A DNA stretch of 56,163 bases from NCBI GenBank assembly GCA_027118455.1, contig JAJAYZ010000059.1, positions 1-56,163 on the forward strand, given 5' to 3'. This DNA comes from Actinomycetes bacterium (GTDB lineage Bacteria; Actinomycetota; Actinomycetes; JAHEKZ01). The notes under the pieces are model-generated. The model saw only the letters and a list, made by a program, of their open reading frames with translations. It searched no databases and had not been told where the DNA came from. Below are positions 55,707-56,163 of this stretch, one piece after another; the stretch's first letter is position 1; each line of letters starts with the position of its first letter. The position numbers and the translations under genes are program-made.

Positions 55707-56037
55707 CTTTCAGGTCAAGACCACGCAGGTCCAGGGTTGGGCACCGCCCTGCGAGCAGAGGATGCTGGCGCTGAGGTCTTGTTCTGCTGGCGACACCTGA
55801 TGTAGGTACCAGCTCCCGAGCGCCACGGTAGCCGCTAGGCGTGGGCTCGGCCGCCCGGCATCAGCTGGCCCGACCACGCTACCGATGCCCGCGCGGTCAC
55901 CAGCCTCTCAGCCGTCGCCCAGTCGCGGTGCGGGGCTTCGAGTTGCGGGCCCGTCGCTTCCGCGGGACGGTTTAGGCGCAGAAGGACTAGTCTCGTAAAT
56001 GAGGAGCACGTCCGCGCAACTTCAGGAGGTTGTCAGC
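55707..56037. other. Intergenic region before the rhodopsin gene
   Basis: About 331 bases without a credible gene on either strand. It should hold the rhodopsin promoter; TAGTCT at 55988-55993 is a possible -10 without a clear -35. AGGAGG at 56024-56029 is a strong ribosome binding site 8 nt before the ATG. Confidence 0.5.
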
Positions 56038-56163
56038 ATGGTCGGGATTCCCGAACTTACCAAGGGACAGTTTGACATTGTCTACAACACCACGTCCTTT
56101 GCACTGGCAGCGATGCTTTTTGCGTCGATCTTCCTGCTCGTTTCCCAGGGCCGGGTTCTCCCC
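56038..56163 (+). CDS. Microbial rhodopsin (actinorhodopsin-like), 5' fragment
   Basis: The first 42 residues of a gene cut by the window edge. ELTKGQFDIVYNTTSFALAA followed by MLFASIFLLVSQGRVLP matches the N-terminus and first helix of actinorhodopsin/xanthorhodopsin-type light-driven proton pumps. The retinal Lys and the pump motif lie beyond the window, so pump type cannot be confirmed. ATG 56038 with a near-ideal AGGAGG, unlike the leaderless starts of many neighbours. Confidence 0.75.
   Translation, partial: MVGIPELTKGQFDIVYNTTSFALAAMLFASIFLLVSQGRVLP

Overview
The window is a 56 kb piece of a high-GC actinobacterial (Actinomycetia) chromosome. The evidence is GC-rich codon use, frequent GTG starts, and a core gene set typical of that class: an XPB-type helicase with its separate WYL-ended partner, a long-form cold-shock protein, a DUF2771-like lipoprotein, DUF3027, a sacsin-type ATPase, DUF2530, serC, citrate synthase 2 and pdxH. 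Many genes seem to be transcribed without a leader: a TANNNT hexamer lies 6-8 nt before the start codon of at least twelve of them. The last 126 bases open a microbial rhodopsin of the actinorhodopsin type, and a photolyase gene is also present. This suggests, but does not prove, a sunlit aquatic lifestyle.

Layout. 1-3.1 kb (minus strand): VOC protein, HD hydrolase, small Cys-rich protein, XPB helicase. 3.2-4.9 kb: CBS protein and ion permease. 5.1-8.5 kb (minus): RDD membrane protein with seven perfect 16-residue repeats, and the helicase-associated protein. 8.6-11.3 kb (minus): secreted subtilase with a likely frameshift near its end. 11.5-17.3 kb: cold-shock/DUF3027/sacsin core block. 17.4-28.1 kb: an accessory island of three large exported proteins (divergent InlB-type repeats; an RCC1 propeller with inserted domains; a 1667-residue FG-GAP-like protein). 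28.2-40.5 kb: metabolic and transport genes, including a MarR-controlled MFS transporter fused to an extracellular beta-propeller. 40.6-43.5 kb: ParA with a small partner, then a frameshifted 13E12/DUF222 HNH gene with a perfect mycobacterial-type LexA box upstream. 43.6-48 kb: DUF1990, photolyase, amidohydrolase, DtxR-type regulator. 48-51.4 kb: a persulfide/sulfide detoxification locus under a CstR-type repressor with two operators. 51.4-55.7 kb: aminotransferase, damaged ccdA, thioredoxin-like protein, aldehyde dehydrogenase. The rhodopsin follows at the edge.

How genes work together. The CstR-type sensor, two single-domain rhodaneses, a persulfide dioxygenase-rhodanese fusion and a TauE-like exporter form one overlapping operon. 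The ccdA remnant and thioredoxin-like protein look like a former extracytoplasmic thiol-redox pair; both carry in-frame TGA codons. The second and third island genes are 5 nt apart and probably co-translated. I saw no rRNA, tRNA, CRISPR array or transposase.
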